A stretch of DNA of 11,168 nt from CAZCBD01 sp964496755 (GTDB lineage Bacteria > Bacteroidota > Ignavibacteria > Ignavibacteriales > Melioribacteraceae), in assembly GCA_964496755.1 (NCBI GenBank), contig CAZCBD010000083.1, positions 1 to 11,168 on the forward strand, read 5' to 3'. The notes below the pieces were generated by a model. It searched no databases and was not told the DNA's origin. It saw only the letters and a list, made by a program, of their open reading frames with translations. A program made the translations under genes and the position numbers. Shown in pieces: positions 1 through 6,319 of this stretch (positions within the stretch are counted from its first letter, which is position 1; each line of letters begins with the position of its first letter).

Positions 1-1
1 C

Positions 2-688
2 GAATTAAATGATGAGTTTCAATTGAATGTTGAAAAGACTCTATCCATTGCCAACAACATAAAAAATAAAGTAAAATTAGTTTTTCTCTGTTCTCCAAAT
101 AATCCAACAGGTAATTTGCTTAATAAAAATGATATAAAAGAAATTTGTAATAATATAAACTCAATTGTAATTGTTGATGAAGCTTATATTGATTTTTGTG
201 AAAATGAAAGCATTATTTCGGAAGTTGAAACATTATCTAATTTAATTATTTTAAGAACTTTTTCTAAGGCGTGGGGAATGGCCGGAGTGCGATTGGGGTA
301 TTGCATTGCGGACACACAAATTATTGAAACTCTATTCAAAGTGAAGGCACCATACAATATTAATAAGCTCACTCGCAATGCCTTATTTGCTGCATTTAAT
401 AATTTGGAACGAAAAAAAAATTTTGTGAAAATGATTATTTCCGAACGTGAGAAAATGGAAAAGGAACTGAAAAAAATGAAATTCATTGAAAAAGTTTTTC
501 CATCGGAGGCTAATTACATTCTTTTTAAAAGTTCACGTGCCAATGAAATATTTAGAAAACTTGGAAATCAAAAAATTATTATCAGAGATAGAAGCAATCA
601 AGCAAAGTTGGAAAATTGTTTGCGTGTTACTATAGGGACAAAAGAGGAAAATGAATTGTTTGTTGAACAAATGTGGAATCTAAAATGA
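2..688 (+). CDS. hisC: Histidinol-phosphate aminotransferase, 5'-truncated by the window edge
   Basis: PLP-dependent class I/II (fold type I) aminotransferase that converts imidazole-acetol phosphate plus glutamate to histidinol phosphate in the cytoplasm. The frame is open from base 2, and the roughly 229 visible residues are the C-terminal two thirds of a family usually about 350 residues long. Counting from the first visible codon, the landmarks are SPNNPTG (31-37), VDEAYIDF (near 58-65, with the Asp that contacts the PLP ring nitrogen), the PLP-binding lysine in FSKAWGMAG (Lys89, codon 266-268), the arginine in VRLGY (Arg97) and the substrate-carboxylate arginine in CLRVTIGT (Arg208). The TTG at 23-25 is internal and not a start: upstream residues ELNDEFQ continue the family pattern. 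The stop TGA at 686-688 overlaps the hisB ATG (ATGA). HisC-like aminotransferases can act on other substrates, but the his context settles the assignment. Confidence 0.97.
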   Translation, partial: ELNDEFQLNVEKTLSIANNIKNKVKLVFLCSPNNPTGNLLNKNDIKEICNNINSIVIVDEAYIDFCENESIISEVETLSNLIILRTFSKAWGMAGVRLGYCIADTQIIETLFKVKAPYNINKLTRNALFAAFNNLERKKNFVKMIISEREKMEKELKKMKFIEKVFPSEANYILFKSSRANEIFRKLGNQKIIIRDRSNQAKLENCLRVTIGTKEENELFVEQMWNLK

Positions 689-1572
689 GTAAGATTAATA
701 TAATATTTATTTCTGCAGATTTTTTTTCTTTCGAATTACCTGTATCAAAAGGATTGGTATCATTTGCTAAAAAACTTTCAAGCAGTAATTATCAAATATT
801 TTCCGAAATAACTAAAATTGCTGATTTTACATTTAAGATACTTCAAACTGAAAATATTAAAGTTAAAAATATTTTAGATGTAAATAAAGATACGGAACTT
901 GATACTGTTATTTTTCAAAAAAATCGAATTGAATACAACAAAAAAGAGTTTGATGATTTTATTGAGCTTACCGAATATATGTTTTGTAAACCTAGAATTG
1001 CCAAATACAATAGAGAAACAAATGAAACTAATATTTCGATTGAATTGAATTTGGATGGTGTTGGCAAGTCGGATATCAATACAGGCATCGGCTTTTTTGA
1101 TCACATGCTTGAACAAATATCTCGACATGCAAATTTAGATCTGAGTATAAAAGTTAAGGGTGATTTAAATGTGGATGAACATCATACGGTTGAAGATACC
1201 GGAATAGCGCTGGGAGAAACAATTATTGAAGCACTTGGCAATAAAAAGGGAATAACGCGTTACGGCTTTTTTTTGCCAATGGATGAAACAATTGCAAAGT
1301 GTGCTTTGGATATTAGTGGTAGAAGTTTCTTAAATTTTAAATGTAAATTCGAAAGAGAAAAGGTTGGAGAGTATCCAACTGAATTAACAAAAGAATTTTT
1401 CCGCGCATTAGCAAATGGATTAAAAGCCAATTTGTATTTGCGTTCAAAAGGGAAAAATGATCATCACAAAATTGAAGCTTTGTTTAAAGTATTTGCTAAA
1501 TCTTTAAATGAAGCTTGTCGATTGGATGAAAGAACAAAAGGAATTATTCCATCAACAAAAGGTGTAATATGA
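685..1572 (+). CDS. hisB: Imidazoleglycerol-phosphate dehydratase with a degenerate N-terminal HAD-phosphatase-like region
   Basis: Dehydrates imidazole glycerol phosphate to imidazole-acetol phosphate. I chose the ATG at 685, which forms an ATGA overlap with the hisC stop, giving 295 residues; a GTG at 673 would add four. The dehydratase domain runs from about residue 102 to the end and is complete. It has metal-binding His and Glu residues in FFDHMLEQISRH (His140, His148), DEHHTVEDT (His166, His167, Glu170) and KNDHHKIE (His260, His261, Glu264), and it ends in the usual PSTKGVI. Residues 1-101 look like a shortened relative of the histidinol-phosphatase (HAD) domain of two-domain HisB. FISADFF (8-14) aligns with the FIDRDGT motif, but the nucleophilic Asp is Ser10. 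The later catalytic motifs (a Cys-rich CRKP-type segment and GDRxTD) are absent, and the region is about 100 instead of about 165 residues. I infer dehydratase activity only. The gene overlaps hisH by ATGA. Confidence 0.95.
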   Translation: MSKINIIFISADFFSFELPVSKGLVSFAKKLSSSNYQIFSEITKIADFTFKILQTENIKVKNILDVNKDTELDTVIFQKNRIEYNKKEFDDFIELTEYMFCKPRIAKYNRETNETNISIELNLDGVGKSDINTGIGFFDHMLEQISRHANLDLSIKVKGDLNVDEHHTVEDTGIALGETIIEALGNKKGITRYGFFLPMDETIAKCALDISGRSFLNFKCKFEREKVGEYPTELTKEFFRALANGLKANLYLRSKGKNDHHKIEALFKVFAKSLNEACRLDERTKGIIPSTKGVI

Positions 1573-2153
1573 TTGCTTTAATTGATTATGGGGCCGGTAA
1601 TACGGCATCTGTTGCTAATGTATTAAAAGATTTGGATGTAGAATTTATTTTAACAAAAAAAGAAACGGAAATTCTTAGAGCAGATAAAATTATTTTACCG
1701 GGAGTAGGGGAGGCATCTTTTGCAATTAGAAATCTGACCCTATATAATATGGTTAGTTTTTTGCGGATGATAAAAAAACCGTTGCTCGGAATATGTTTGG
1801 GAATGCAATTATTGTGCGAGTTTACTGAAGAGGGTAATACAGCTTGCTTAGGAATATTTAATACCACATGTAAGAAATTTCCGAATACTGTTGGGAAAAT
1901 ACCCCACATGGGTTGGAATAAAGTGAAAATGGACTTATCAAATCCACTGTTTCAGAGCTTGAATAGTGAAGAATATTTTTATTTTGCAAATTCATTTTAT
2001 GTTCCGGTTATAAAAGAAACGGTTGCTACTGTGGAACATGGAATTGAGTTTAGTGCTTCAATTAATAAAAATAATTTTTATGGTGTTCAGTTTCATCCTG
2101 AAAAATCAGGTGAAATCGGTATCCAAGTACTTAAAAATTTTATAAGGGTTTAG
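1569..2153 (+). CDS. hisH: Imidazole glycerol phosphate synthase, glutaminase subunit
   Basis: Class I glutamine amidotransferase that releases ammonia from glutamine and passes it to the HisF barrel. The 194 residues match the usual length of about 200. The catalytic triad is visible: Cys76 in GICLGMQLL, and His176 and Glu178 in GVQFHPEKSG. Other signatures are IDYGAGN (5-11), LPGVGE (43-48) and PHMGWN (112-117). One departure is FANSFY (139-144), where most HisH proteins I know read FVHSY, so Asn replaces a usually conserved His that is not part of the triad. The ATG overlaps the hisB stop (ATGA 1569-1572) and is preceded by AAAAGGTG at 1557-1564. hisA starts 2 bp after the stop. The partner, HisF, is two genes downstream. 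Confidence 0.97.
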   Translation: MIALIDYGAGNTASVANVLKDLDVEFILTKKETEILRADKIILPGVGEASFAIRNLTLYNMVSFLRMIKKPLLGICLGMQLLCEFTEEGNTACLGIFNTTCKKFPNTVGKIPHMGWNKVKMDLSNPLFQSLNSEEYFYFANSFYVPVIKETVATVEHGIEFSASINKNNFYGVQFHPEKSGEIGIQVLKNFIRV

Positions 2154-2155
2154 CT

Positions 2156-2875
2156 ATGCTCCCAATTCCTGCAATAGATATTTTAAATGGAAATGTTGTG
2201 CGACTTCAAAAAGGTAACTTTAACAAAGTTACAGTTTATAATAATTCAGTTTTAGAACAAGCGAAAATTTTCAACTCGTTTAATCTATCTTGGATTCATT
2301 TAGTTGATCTATTAGGTTCTAAAAACGGGGAAATCAATATTCTATCCGAAATAGAGACAATTAAAAAAAATACTGATTTGAAAATTGAATTTGGTGGAGG
2401 GATTAGAAGTGTCGACAATGCGAAGAGTTTGGTTTCCGCCGGGGTAGATAATTTAATTCTCGGTTCATTAAGTGTTAGTAACAAAAATGAGTTTGAAAGA
2501 ATAGTTAATTATATATCACCCGATAAAGTTATTGTTGCTGCCGATGTTTTGAATGATAAAATTGCTGTAAGAGGATGGACGGAAATTACAGAAGTATCTG
2601 TATTTGAACATATTAATTATTGCAAGTCGGTGGGAGTGAAAAAATTTCTGGTTACCGATATAGCGCAAGACGGAATGCTTATGGGACCAAGTGTTGAGTT
2701 ATATAAAAGAATTATTTTAAGGTCGAATGAAATTAAATTATATGCTTCGGGTGGAGTTTCATCAATTGATGATTTATTCAAACTAAAACAAATTGGAGCA
2801 TATTCGGCGATTATTGGTAAAGCAATCTATGAACAGAAAATTAATTTAAAGGAGTTAACTGAAATTGCTAACTAA
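2156..2875 (+). CDS. hisA: ProFAR isomerase (phosphoribosylformimino-AICAR-phosphate isomerase)
   Basis: TIM-barrel enzyme that catalyses an Amadori rearrangement, ProFAR to PRFAR, the substrate of HisF/HisH. The 239 residues match the family length. Asp8 in IPAIDIL and Asp130 in VAADVLNDKIAVRGW are the catalytic acid/base pair. The two phosphate-binding halves show EFGGGIRS (78-85) and YASGGVSS (196-203), with LVTDIAQDGM (165-174) on strand 6. This twofold repeat is typical of HisA and HisF. The IAVRGW element separates it from HisF, which has a longer insertion there. The ATG lies 2 bp after the hisH stop, with an AAGGG about 9 nt upstream inside hisH. The 3' end overlaps hisF by 11 bp. I see no sign of the dual HisA/TrpF (PriA) type, and a separate trpF is present in this window. 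Confidence 0.97.
   Translation: MLPIPAIDILNGNVVRLQKGNFNKVTVYNNSVLEQAKIFNSFNLSWIHLVDLLGSKNGEINILSEIETIKKNTDLKIEFGGGIRSVDNAKSLVSAGVDNLILGSLSVSNKNEFERIVNYISPDKVIVAADVLNDKIAVRGWTEITEVSVFEHINYCKSVGVKKFLVTDIAQDGMLMGPSVELYKRIILRSNEIKLYASGGVSSIDDLFKLKQIGAYSAIIGKAIYEQKINLKELTEIAN
2848..2854 (+). promoter_or_regulatory. Ribosome binding site for hisF (decides a TTG start)
   Basis: AAAGGAG lies inside the 3' end of hisA, 10 nt before the TTG at 2865. It is a near-perfect Shine-Dalgarno sequence and supports the TTG, because no in-frame ATG or GTG is near the conserved N-terminus of HisF. Confidence 0.8.
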
Positions 2876-3620
2876 AAGAATAATACCATGTTTGGATGTT
2901 AAAGATGGACGAGTAGTGAAGGGAATTAATTTTGAAAATCTTATAGATGCCGGTTCTATAGTTGAGCAATCAAAAAGATATTACGAAGAGGGTGCCGACG
3001 AGTTGGTTTTTCTTGATATTACCGCTACAGACGAAAAACGGAAAACACTTGTAAAATTGGTTGAAGATGTGGCCAATGTCATAAGAATTCCTTTTACGGT
3101 TGGCGGTGGTATTTCAAGCTTAAAGGATATTGAAATATTGCTTAAAGCAGGAGCGGACAAAATTTCTTTGAATTCGGCTATTGTTAAAAATCCACAGTTA
3201 ATTACAGATGCCGCTAAACGTGTTGGTAATCAAGCTGTAGTTGCCGCAATTGATGTAAAAAAAATTGCCGGTGAGTATAAAGTATTTATTAACGGTGGGA
3301 AAATTGAAACCGATCTGGAAGGATTTCAATGGTGCAAAGAAGTAGTGAATAGAGGGGCGGGCGAAATTCTTTTAACTTCTATGGATAAAGATGGTACCAA
3401 AGATGGTTATGATTTGGAGTTCTTAAGTAGGCTTACTCAAATTGTAAATGTTCCCGTAATAGCTTCCGGAGGAGCAGGATCTATGGAAAATTTTCTAGAA
3501 GCTTTTAAAACAGCGGATGTTGATGCCTGTTTGGCTGCCAGCCTTTTCCATTTTAATATTATTAACATTCAAGAATTAAAAAATTATTTAAAAGATAACA
3601 ATGTTTGTGTGAGATTATGA
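2865..3620 (+). CDS. hisF: Imidazole glycerol phosphate synthase, cyclase subunit
   Basis: TIM-barrel cyclase that combines PRFAR with ammonia from HisH to form imidazole glycerol phosphate and AICAR. The 251 residues match the family length. Asp11 (IPCLDVKDGRVVKG) and Asp130 (AAIDVKK) are the catalytic pair and fall at the same residue numbers as in the Thermotoga maritima enzyme. SMDKDGTKDGYD (172-183) includes the conserved Asp176. FTVGGGIS (77-84) and IASGGAGS (199-206) are the phosphate-binding loops. Translation starts at TTG (2865), 11 bp inside hisA. The start is supported by the AAAGGAG upstream and because LTKRIIPCLD is the canonical N-terminus. The stop overlaps the hisIE ATG. Confidence 0.97.
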   Translation: MLTKRIIPCLDVKDGRVVKGINFENLIDAGSIVEQSKRYYEEGADELVFLDITATDEKRKTLVKLVEDVANVIRIPFTVGGGISSLKDIEILLKAGADKISLNSAIVKNPQLITDAAKRVGNQAVVAAIDVKKIAGEYKVFINGGKIETDLEGFQWCKEVVNRGAGEILLTSMDKDGTKDGYDLEFLSRLTQIVNVPVIASGGAGSMENFLEAFKTADVDACLAASLFHFNIINIQELKNYLKDNNVCVRL

Positions 3621-4222
3621 TTGATATTGATAAATTAAATTTTGAAAAATGTAACGGATTGATTCCGGCAATAATTATTGATGCAGATACAAAACAAGTT
3701 TTGATGCTCGGATTTATGAATAAAGAGGCAATTATCAAAACTATTGCTGAAAAAAAAGTAACTTTTTTTAGTCGTACTAAAAAAAGGCTGTGGACCAAAG
3801 GTGAAACATCAGGGAACTATTTAATTTTGAAAGGTATAAAAGCTGATTGTGATTCGGATACATTATTAATTGAAGTGCAACCGCTTGGGAATACTTGTCA
3901 CCTAAACACTTATACTTGTTTTGGAGAGGACAAAAAAGAGGGACTGGAATTTTTGAATTATTTATTTGATTTAATTGAAAAAAGGAAAATTGAGATGCCG
4001 GAAAATTCTTATACAACTTCTTTGTTTAAAAGAGGAAGTGATAGAATAATTCAAAAAGTTGGCGAAGAGGCAATTGAAACAGTGATTGCCGCGAAAAATA
4101 GAAATAAAAAAGAAATTGTGTATGAGGTTTCCGACTTGTTTTTTCATTTGTTGGTAATGCTATCGGAACAAGGAGTAAAATTGGAAGAAATTATAAAATC
4201 CTTAAAACAAAGGCATAAGTAG
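3617..4222 (+). CDS. hisIE: Bifunctional phosphoribosyl-AMP cyclohydrolase / phosphoribosyl-ATP pyrophosphatase
   Basis: Fused enzyme for steps 2 and 3 of histidine synthesis: the C-terminal HisE domain removes pyrophosphate from PR-ATP, then the N-terminal HisI domain opens the adenine ring of PR-AMP. I chose the ATG at 3617, which makes an ATGA overlap with the hisF stop (201 residues); a TTG at 3605 would add four. HisI (about 1-108) shows FFSRTKKRLWTKGETSGN (50-67), the metal-binding DCDSD (77-81) and CHLNTYTC, with Cys94 and Cys101 joining Cys78 as probable zinc ligands. HisE (about 112-201) is a helical MazG-like pyrophosphatase domain with QKVGEEAIETVIAAKN (146-161) and YEVSDLFFHLLVML (169-182). 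It is the last his gene here, followed by the only sizeable gap in the window (59 bp). No clear hairpin terminator follows. Confidence 0.96.
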   Translation: MIDIDKLNFEKCNGLIPAIIIDADTKQVLMLGFMNKEAIIKTIAEKKVTFFSRTKKRLWTKGETSGNYLILKGIKADCDSDTLLIEVQPLGNTCHLNTYTCFGEDKKEGLEFLNYLFDLIEKRKIEMPENSYTTSLFKRGSDRIIQKVGEEAIETVIAAKNRNKKEIVYEVSDLFFHLLVMLSEQGVKLEEIIKSLKQRHK

Positions 4223-4268
4223 CTATTTCCAATTTTTACAATATTTTCGTATATTTAAAAAGTTAAAT

Positions 4269-4276
4269 AAGAGGAA
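4269..4276 (+). promoter_or_regulatory. Ribosome binding site of the 4282 gene
   Basis: AAGAGGAA sits with its GAGG core 7 nt before the ATG at 4282, in the 59-bp gap after hisIE. It supports that ATG as the true start. I found no convincing -35/-10 pair in the same gap. Confidence 0.65.
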
Positions 4277-4281
4277 AAAAT

Positions 4282-4836
4282 ATGTCGTTTACTTTTAAAA
4301 GTTTATATCTTGAAAAAGAAAATAAAATAATTTCTGAGTTTGAAGAAAAAATTGTATCAATTTTAGAAGCCCAAGGAAAAGCTTATCAATACCAAAAAAA
4401 TGGAAAAATTAAAGAAGATAGTTATTTGGAATTGGACAAAATAATTAAAGACGATGCAATTTATTTTAAAAAGCTAAACAATAAACCTGCCGAGTGGATT
4501 ATTCCTTTTGAGTCTTTACGAAATGCCATAAAATATACCTTGCGAAAGGGCAAAATAGTAAGAGCAACCGAATATGCCAAAATTGATAAAACTTGCAAAC
4601 CAATTGGTTCACCGCTTCATTTTCTGATTAGAATAATTGATGAAGATGAAATTTTTTCAAGTTCCATTATTAATAAAACATTTCCTCATGAGGTTTTTGG
4701 AAATGTTCTTGTTGAAGGTATCGATTTTGAATCGGAAAGAGCAACGATAAAAGTTAATGAACAAGAAAAAAACGTAATGTTGGATTATTGGAAGGTAAAT
4801 GATCAAAATCTTTTTGAGTCAAATCCAGAGGTTTAA
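4282..4836 (+). CDS. Hypothetical cytoplasmic protein, 184 residues
   Basis: I do not recognise this protein. It has 184 residues with no signal peptide and no membrane segment, so it is probably cytoplasmic. It is rich in Lys, Glu and Ile. The first 30 residues look helical and charged. The middle has a basic stretch (about 85-110: KYTLRKGKIVRATEY, then KIDKTCKP), and the C-terminal third looks like beta strands alternating with acidic turns (FGNVLVEGIDF, RATIKVNEQEKNVMLDYW). The only cysteine is in DKTCKP. The coding frame is supported by a good ribosome binding site, by codon use like its neighbours, and by tight packing: the next gene starts 2 bp after the stop. It follows hisIE by 59 bp on the same strand and may be read through from the his operon, but nothing in the protein ties it to histidine synthesis. 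Confidence 0.8.
   Translation: MSFTFKSLYLEKENKIISEFEEKIVSILEAQGKAYQYQKNGKIKEDSYLELDKIIKDDAIYFKKLNNKPAEWIIPFESLRNAIKYTLRKGKIVRATEYAKIDKTCKPIGSPLHFLIRIIDEDEIFSSSIINKTFPHEVFGNVLVEGIDFESERATIKVNEQEKNVMLDYWKVNDQNLFESNPEV
4827..4831 (+). promoter_or_regulatory. Ribosome binding site of the 4839 gene
   Basis: AGAGG lies at the extreme 3' end of the preceding gene, 7 nt before the ATG at 4839, and supports that start and translation as a pair with the gene before. Confidence 0.6.
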
Positions 4837-4838
4837 AT

Positions 4839-5531
4839 ATGGCGAAGATATTTCGCTTTTCTTTTCTTTTTATGTTTTTTTGCTCAATTATTTTTGCTCA
4901 AGATAATTTTAATAAAGAGCAGTTAGATTCTGTTTTAAATTCCTTTGTTAAAAAAGCTTTAAAAATTAAAAACGAAACCCCCGATTCGTTATTAGCTTCC
5001 TTAAAGAAAGATCCGTATGAAACATCGAAAGAATTTAATTTAAGAAAAAGAAAGATGCTTAATAAGTTTAATCTTAAAAAAAAGACACGTTTAAAAGATT
5101 ATTTTGATTTTCATACAAAGAAAATTCAAGCGTTAATTGAAATTGATTCTGTGGAATATGATGCTGATAATGAGGAAGCCGAATATTTTCATAAAAGCAT
5201 TAAAATTCCAAACAACCAAGGGAAGCCTTTTATTAATTGTTATGCTGATCCAATATTTTTTTTCCCTACTAGTTGGACGGCAAAAGAAGGCTTCGGGTTA
5301 AAACCAAATCCGATAAAATTAAAAAGAAGTATTGCCAGAAAATTTGATGTAATTAAAAATAAAGGTGTAATAAATTATAAATTCAAATTCTTTTTAGACA
5401 AGAATATTCCGGCTATTCGTCTTCTTTCGGCAACTTGGATTATTCATGATACCATTCCGATTTGGAATTGGAGCGGTAAAACCAAGATACCTTTGGATAT
5501 TTATAAGAAACCCCTCAAGGGAAGATTTTAA
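4839..5531 (+). CDS. Hypothetical exported protein, 230 residues
   Basis: I do not recognise a family. Residues 1-20 form a textbook Sec signal peptide: basic MAKIFR, a Phe/Leu/Ile-rich core, then SIIFA followed by Gln21, so signal peptidase I cleavage after Ala20 is expected. Cys15 lies inside the hydrophobic core and does not make a lipobox. The mature part is very rich in lysine. It opens with a probably helical region (about 24-110) containing KKDPYETSKEFNLRKRKM (55-72), followed by a beta-rich C-terminal half with FINCYADP, TSWTAKEGFGLKPNP and a final ATWIIHDTIPIWNWSG segment. There is no transmembrane anchor or obvious catalytic motif. The expected location is the periplasm or cell envelope. 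It starts 2 bp after the preceding gene. Its TAA stop overlaps the trpA stop on the other strand. Confidence 0.82.
   Translation: MAKIFRFSFLFMFFCSIIFAQDNFNKEQLDSVLNSFVKKALKIKNETPDSLLASLKKDPYETSKEFNLRKRKMLNKFNLKKKTRLKDYFDFHTKKIQALIEIDSVEYDADNEEAEYFHKSIKIPNNQGKPFINCYADPIFFFPTSWTAKEGFGLKPNPIKLKRSIARKFDVIKNKGVINYKFKFFLDKNIPAIRLLSATWIIHDTIPIWNWSGKTKIPLDIYKKPLKGRF
5528..5531. other. Tail-to-tail overlap of convergent genes in a shared TTAA
   Basis: The + strand gene ends with TAA at 5529-5531 and trpA, on the - strand, ends with TAA at 5530-5528. Together they occupy the palindrome TTAA, so the two transcription units have no spacer between their coding regions. Confidence 0.9.
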
Positions 5532-6319
5532 GCACTATGACATTCTTCCGCAAGTGAACCGGCAAAATTTAGAACTTCATTTATTTTTGTTTTTTCTGAA
5601 AGCATTTTTTTTAGTACTGAACTTGCAACAATAATTCCATCGCAGGTATGTTTTATTTTTTTTATGTCGCTTCTCGAACTGATTCCAAATCCTACTTGCA
5701 TTTTATTTTTTTTAATTAAATTATAATTTTTTTCAATGCTTTTTATGGTTTGATTATTAAAGATATTTTCTTTTCCAGTGGTTCCGTTAATACTTACGCA
5801 ATAAACAAAACCATTACTATTATTATCTATTTCCCGAATTCTGTCTTTATTCGATGCAGGTGTTGTTAATAGAATTATGTTTAATTCTTTTAAATCAACA
5901 TTAAAAAAATCATTGTACTCATCAAAAGGTACATCGGGTACTATTAGGCCTTTTACTCCCGCTTCAATTGCACGATCAACAAAATTTTGTAAACCGATTT
6001 TGTAAATCGGATTGGAATAGCCCATTAAAATTATCGGGATATTTGATTTTGCCGATATTTTTCTCGAATATTCAAAGACATCGAAAATAGTTGTTCCGTT
6101 ATCCAATGCTATTTTAGAAGTTTTTTGAATTGTAGTACCATCGGCAATAGGATCGGAAAACGGAATTCCCAATTCAAATAGATCGGCTCCGGTATCAATT
6201 AAATCAAGAGCAAAATCAACAAAATTATTTTTGTTCGGGAATCCGCCCGTTAAAAATAAGGTTAAAGCTTTTTGATTCAATTTATTTCGTTCTTCAATTT
6301 TTTTTCTGATTATATTCAT
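5528..6319 (-). CDS. trpA: Tryptophan synthase alpha chain
   Basis: Cleaves indole-3-glycerol phosphate to indole and glyceraldehyde 3-phosphate. Indole is channelled to TrpB in the alpha2-beta2 complex. The 263-residue TIM barrel matches the family (about 265). The catalytic pair is Glu49 and Asp60 in [14 protein letters not shown] (48-61), at the same numbers as in the enterobacterial enzyme. LMGYSNPIY (98-106), [11 protein letters not shown] (124-134) and VGFGISS (209-215, phosphate site) are also present. ADGTTIQ replaces the commoner ADGPTIQ, a mild change just after the catalytic Asp. The start overlaps the trpB stop by ATGA (6316-6319). It is the last gene of the trp operon, and its stop meets that of the convergent gene. 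Confidence 0.97.
   Translation of the reverse strand: MNIIRKKIEERNKLNQKALTLFLTGGFPNKNNFVDFALDLIDTGADLFELGIPFSDPIADGTTIQKTSKIALDNGTTIFDVFEYSRKISAKSNIPIILMGYSNPIYKIGLQNFVDRAIEAGVKGLIVPDVPFDEYNDFFNVDLKELNIILLTTPASNKDRIREIDNNSNGFVYCVSINGTTGKENIFNNQTIKSIEKNYNLIKKNKMQVGFGISSRSDIKKIKHTCDGIIVASSVLKKMLSEKTKINEVLNFAGSLAEECHSA

Noticed and set aside
184..486. Antisense open frame of 100 codons inside hisC, and similar frames antisense to hisB, hisH and other genes
   Set aside because: These are shadows of well-supported coding frames in AT-rich sequence, with no independent support.
673..684. Upstream GTG start for hisB (adds four residues)
   Set aside because: The ATG at 685 makes the ATGA overlap with hisC used repeatedly in this operon, and the extra residues add nothing to the alignment.
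685..990. N-terminal region of HisB as a methylglyoxal-synthase-like domain (as in PurH or CarB)
   Set aside because: The KGLVSFAKKL and ENIKVKNILDV segments do resemble PurH, but the phosphate loop STGGT is missing and several residues must be gapped. The HAD alignment is nearly gap-free around FISADFF and fits the known HisB fusion and the junction sequence better.
3605..3616. Upstream TTG start for hisIE
   Set aside because: The ATG at 3617 makes an ATGA overlap with the hisF stop, and the extra residues MCEI do not extend a conserved N-terminus.
4223..4281. Terminator or promoter in the gap after hisIE
   Set aside because: There is only a weak all-AT inverted repeat (AATTTTTA with TAAAAAGTT) and a TATATT without a well-spaced -35 partner. 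AT-rich DNA produces these by chance.
4881..4902. Lipoprotein signal in the exported protein (Cys15)
   Set aside because: The residues before Cys15 (Phe-Met-Phe-Phe) do not form a lipobox, and a good signal peptidase I site (IFA then Gln) follows.
5510..5530. CCC-TCAA-GGG followed by a T-rich stretch as a terminator for the + strand genes
   Set aside because: The stem is only three base pairs and lies within the coding end of the exported-protein gene, too weak to call.
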